DNA of 6,440 nucleotides from Sandaracinaceae bacterium (GTDB taxonomy: Bacteria; Myxococcota_A; Polyangia; Polyangiales; JAFGIB01). How positions within the stretch are numbered: the first letter of the stretch is position 1; each line of letters starts with the position of its first letter. The stretch is from assembly GCA_017881145.1 (NCBI GenBank), contig JADGRG010000401.1:1-6440 (forward strand), given 5' to 3'. The translations under genes were made by a program, and so were the position numbers. The notes under the pieces were generated by a model. It saw only the letters and a program-made list of their open reading frames with translations, did no database searches and was not told where the DNA came from. Below are positions 4,775-6,440 of this stretch, in pieces.

Positions 4775-6433
4775 TCAGGGCAGCTCGAATGGACCCGGAT
4801 CCGTCGGCGCCGAGCGCAGAAGCCCAGCGCGATCGAGGGTGACCTCGGGCAACAGCGCCCCGCGGTTCAAGAAAGGCGCCGACGCCGTGGGCTTATAGCC
4901 GTTGGGGTCGTTGGCCAATGCGCCAGGAAACGCGGTGAACCAGCCGGTGTCGAACGTCGCGAGCACGAGCTCGTTGCCGCCGGGCGTGCGCCCGTTGACG
5001 ACGCCCGAGATGTAGACGTTCTGCTCGTAGACATTCGCGTTCGTCGTTCCGTCCACTTCCATCAAATCGCCGTTGGCGACCGAGCTCAGGAAGATGTTGT
5101 TCTTCACCAGATTGCGATCGGAGTTGACGATGAACGACACCGCTTCGCCGCCGGCCGTGCGTGTGGTGAAGAGGTTGTGAAAGACGAGGTTGTCGGTCGA
5201 GCCGAGCTTGGGGTTGTCCGTCTCTTGCCAGAAGCTCACACCGTGCGTGGTCGGCAGCGCGAAGATGTTGTTCCGCATGACGCTGTGACGCACCGAGGTA
5301 AAGTTCGCGCCTTGCGCGTTGGAGTGATGGAAGAAGTTGTTCTCGACGAGCACGAAGTCGCTCGCACCTTTGCCGCCCTCGCTGTTGCCCGCGAGGTCGT
5401 CGCAATCAGGGACGTTGTAGATCTGGTTGTCGCAACACGAGAGCGGGTCGGCGTTGATTTGAAAGTCCGACGAGTGAGTGCTGTACGTCTCGTTGTTGCG
5501 CGCAATCAGCCAGTCGCTTCCATTCGACAGATAGATGCCGTGCCCGTCGCCCGCGCCGGCGTCGTGCGCGGTGTTGCCTTCGATCACGAACCAGTCGGCT
5601 TCGCCGGTGAAGAAAGGATCTCTGTTCTGGTCATGCCCGAGGTTGTGCAGCACGGCGACCCCTTTGCTGTGCATGCTCGCCGCGTAGTCGGAGCCCACCG
5701 CGCGCACGCCGTAGACGCCGCCGATGAGCTCGAAGCCGTCGACGGCCACGTAGCTCGCCGCCTCGAAGTTGAAGCACGACGCCCGGCCGGTGTTGCAGCA
5801 GTTGATCTGAACGCCCAGGCTCGCGCCGTTGCGCTCAGCGTAGAGCACGATCGGCGCGTCGTAGGTTCCACTCTGGGTGTCGTCGAGCTGGAAGCAGCCA
5901 TCGTACTTGCCCTTCAGAAACTCCACCTTCGTTCCGGGCGTGGCCTGGCTGAGGCCAGCGGTGGGTGAGGCAGGAGTCGCCGCGTTGGTGCCGTCGCCCG
6001 CGCCGTTGGGGCTGACGTAGATCGTCTTCGACGGCACCCATGTCGGGTCCGTGTAGTAGCGGTTGAACTTCTCGCGGAAGCCCATGTAGCTCGCTCCGCG
6101 AGAAATCGCCGGCTGCGTCATCGGCACGGTCGGAGGGACATCCGTCGAGCCGGCCGAGCCTCCGCCGCCGCCTGTGCCTCCGCCGCCGCCTGTGCCTCCG
6201 CCGCCGCCTGTGCCTCCGCCTCCGCCTCCGCCTCCGGAGGAACCGCCTCCTCCCGACTTGCCTCCGCCAGCGCCTCCGCCAGCGCCTCCGCCGGCTCCGG
6301 AGCCGCCTCCCGCGCCCACTCCGCCAACAGCACCCGAGCCACCCGAGCCAGCGTGTACGCCGCTAGAGTCTGCAGAACCGCCACAGCCGACGAACAGCGC
6401 GAGCGCGCAAGCCAGGAGGACGAATCGAGACAT
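4775..6433 (-). CDS. Secreted lipoprotein with Gly-rich stalk and parallel beta-helix domain
   Basis: A 552-residue exported protein. Residues 1-17 are a lipoprotein signal (MSRFVLLACALALFVGC) with lipobox FVGC and lipidated Cys17; Gly at +2 does not signal inner-membrane retention. Residues 18-95 form a low-complexity stalk, nearly all Gly/Ser/Ala/Thr. From about 135 (KTIYVSPNGAGDGTNAATPA) begins a right-handed parallel beta-helix of the pectin-lyase-like fold, whose rungs are seen as repeats: FVIEGNTAHD, LIARNNETYS, VLVENNFFHH, SVMRNNIFAL, NLVFHNLFTT, LVKNNIFLSS. The C-terminal LDRAGLLRSAPTDPGPFEL resembles the common D..G..R...DIGAFE ending of such proteins. The fold occurs in polysaccharide lyases, hydrolases and adhesins; no catalytic residues can be assigned, so the activity is unknown. 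It is probably displayed on the outer membrane. Seven Cys lie in the mature domain, including two vicinal pairs. The promoter lies outside the window and no good ribosome-binding site is seen in the seven upstream bases. Confidence 0.88.
   Translation of the reverse strand: MSRFVLLACALALFVGCGGSADSSGVHAGSGGSGAVGGVGAGGGSGAGGGAGGGAGGGKSGGGGSSGGGGGGGGTGGGGGTGGGGGTGGGGGSAGSTDVPPTVPMTQPAISRGASYMGFREKFNRYYTDPTWVPSKTIYVSPNGAGDGTNAATPASPTAGLSQATPGTKVEFLKGKYDGCFQLDDTQSGTYDAPIVLYAERNGASLGVQINCCNTGRASCFNFEAASYVAVDGFELIGGVYGVRAVGSDYAASMHSKGVAVLHNLGHDQNRDPFFTGEADWFVIEGNTAHDAGAGDGHGIYLSNGSDWLIARNNETYSTHSSDFQINADPLSCCDNQIYNVPDCDDLAGNSEGGKGASDFVLVENNFFHHSNAQGANFTSVRHSVMRNNIFALPTTHGVSFWQETDNPKLGSTDNLVFHNLFTTRTAGGEAVSFIVNSDRNLVKNNIFLSSVANGDLMEVDGTTNANVYEQNVYISGVVNGRTPGGNELVLATFDTGWFTAFPGALANDPNGYKPTASAPFLNRGALLPEVTLDRAGLLRSAPTDPGPFELP
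6159..6236. repeat. Tandem repeats encoding the Gly-rich stalk (3 x 18 nt, then 4 x 6 nt)
   Basis: CCTCCGCCGCCGCCTGTG is repeated exactly three times head to tail (6159-6176, 6177-6194, 6195-6212), then CCTCCG four times (6213-6236). On the minus strand the 18-nt unit encodes TGGGGG (residues 75-92 of the lipoprotein). All units are multiples of three, so gain or loss of copies would lengthen or shorten the stalk without changing the frame. Confidence 0.9.
6261..6292. repeat. Second tandem repeat in the stalk (12-nt unit)
   Basis: CCTCCGCCAGCG occurs at 6261-6272 and 6273-6284, with a partial third copy at 6285-6292. It encodes AGGG-type units around residues 47-58 of the lipoprotein and is in frame, like the neighbouring 18-nt array but with a different unit. 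Confidence 0.8.
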
Positions 6434-6440
6434 CCGCGAA

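Noticed and set aside
5177..5968. Plus-strand open frame of 263 codons opposite the beta-helix gene.
   Set aside because: Its Val/Arg/Ala/Glu-rich translation mirrors the minus-strand coding sequence; the minus strand has a clear signal peptide and beta-helix repeats.
6159..6292. Tandem repeats considered as a CRISPR-like array or integration host site.
   Set aside because: The repeats are contiguous, without spacers, are multiples of three, and encode a Gly-rich stalk in frame.

Overview
The window looks like chromosomal DNA from a high-GC Gram-negative bacterium, probably a deltaproteobacterium/myxobacterium (Myxococcota, Polyangia-like). This is inferred from the strong G/C bias at third codon positions, the GTGA stop/start overlaps, and a secreted lipoprotein with a very long Gly-rich stalk followed by a parallel beta-helix, a style common in that phylum. 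No rRNA, tRNA or CRISPR is visible.

Layout. (1) At the left edge a minus-strand frame reads as the N-terminus of a Ser/Ala/Asp-rich lipoprotein that runs out of the window (tentative). (2) About 690 bases follow with no gene I can support. (3) On the plus strand there is a 187-residue nitroreductase-family flavoprotein (829-1392), then a 121-bp palindromic element with perfect 16-bp terminal inverted repeats, flanked by the 3-bp direct repeat TGA. (4) Next is a tightly coupled three-gene efflux cassette: a HlyD/YbhG-type periplasmic adaptor (1529-2512), an ABC ATPase (2509-3507) and an ABC-2 permease (3504-4616). Both internal junctions are 4-base GTGA overlaps. (5) A short convergent spacer with small hairpins (4617-4774) separates the cassette from a minus-strand 552-residue beta-helix lipoprotein (4775-6433), whose Gly-rich stalk is encoded by in-frame tandem repeats.

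How it fits together. The three-gene cassette has the composition of a YbhGFSR-like drug or metabolite exporter, reduced to one ATPase and one permease, each of which would have to homodimerise. No outer-membrane TolC partner is present. The most interesting point is the small element between the nitroreductase and the adaptor. Removing it together with one TGA copy gives nitroreductase-TGA, then 12 nt carrying a GGGGAG ribosome-binding site, then the adaptor ATG. This suggests that a single four-gene operon (redox enzyme plus exporter) was split by a MITE-like insertion exactly at the stop codon, with the stop codon kept intact. The core of the element (A6, hairpin, T6) also looks like a bidirectional terminator, so the insertion may have changed how the exporter is transcribed.
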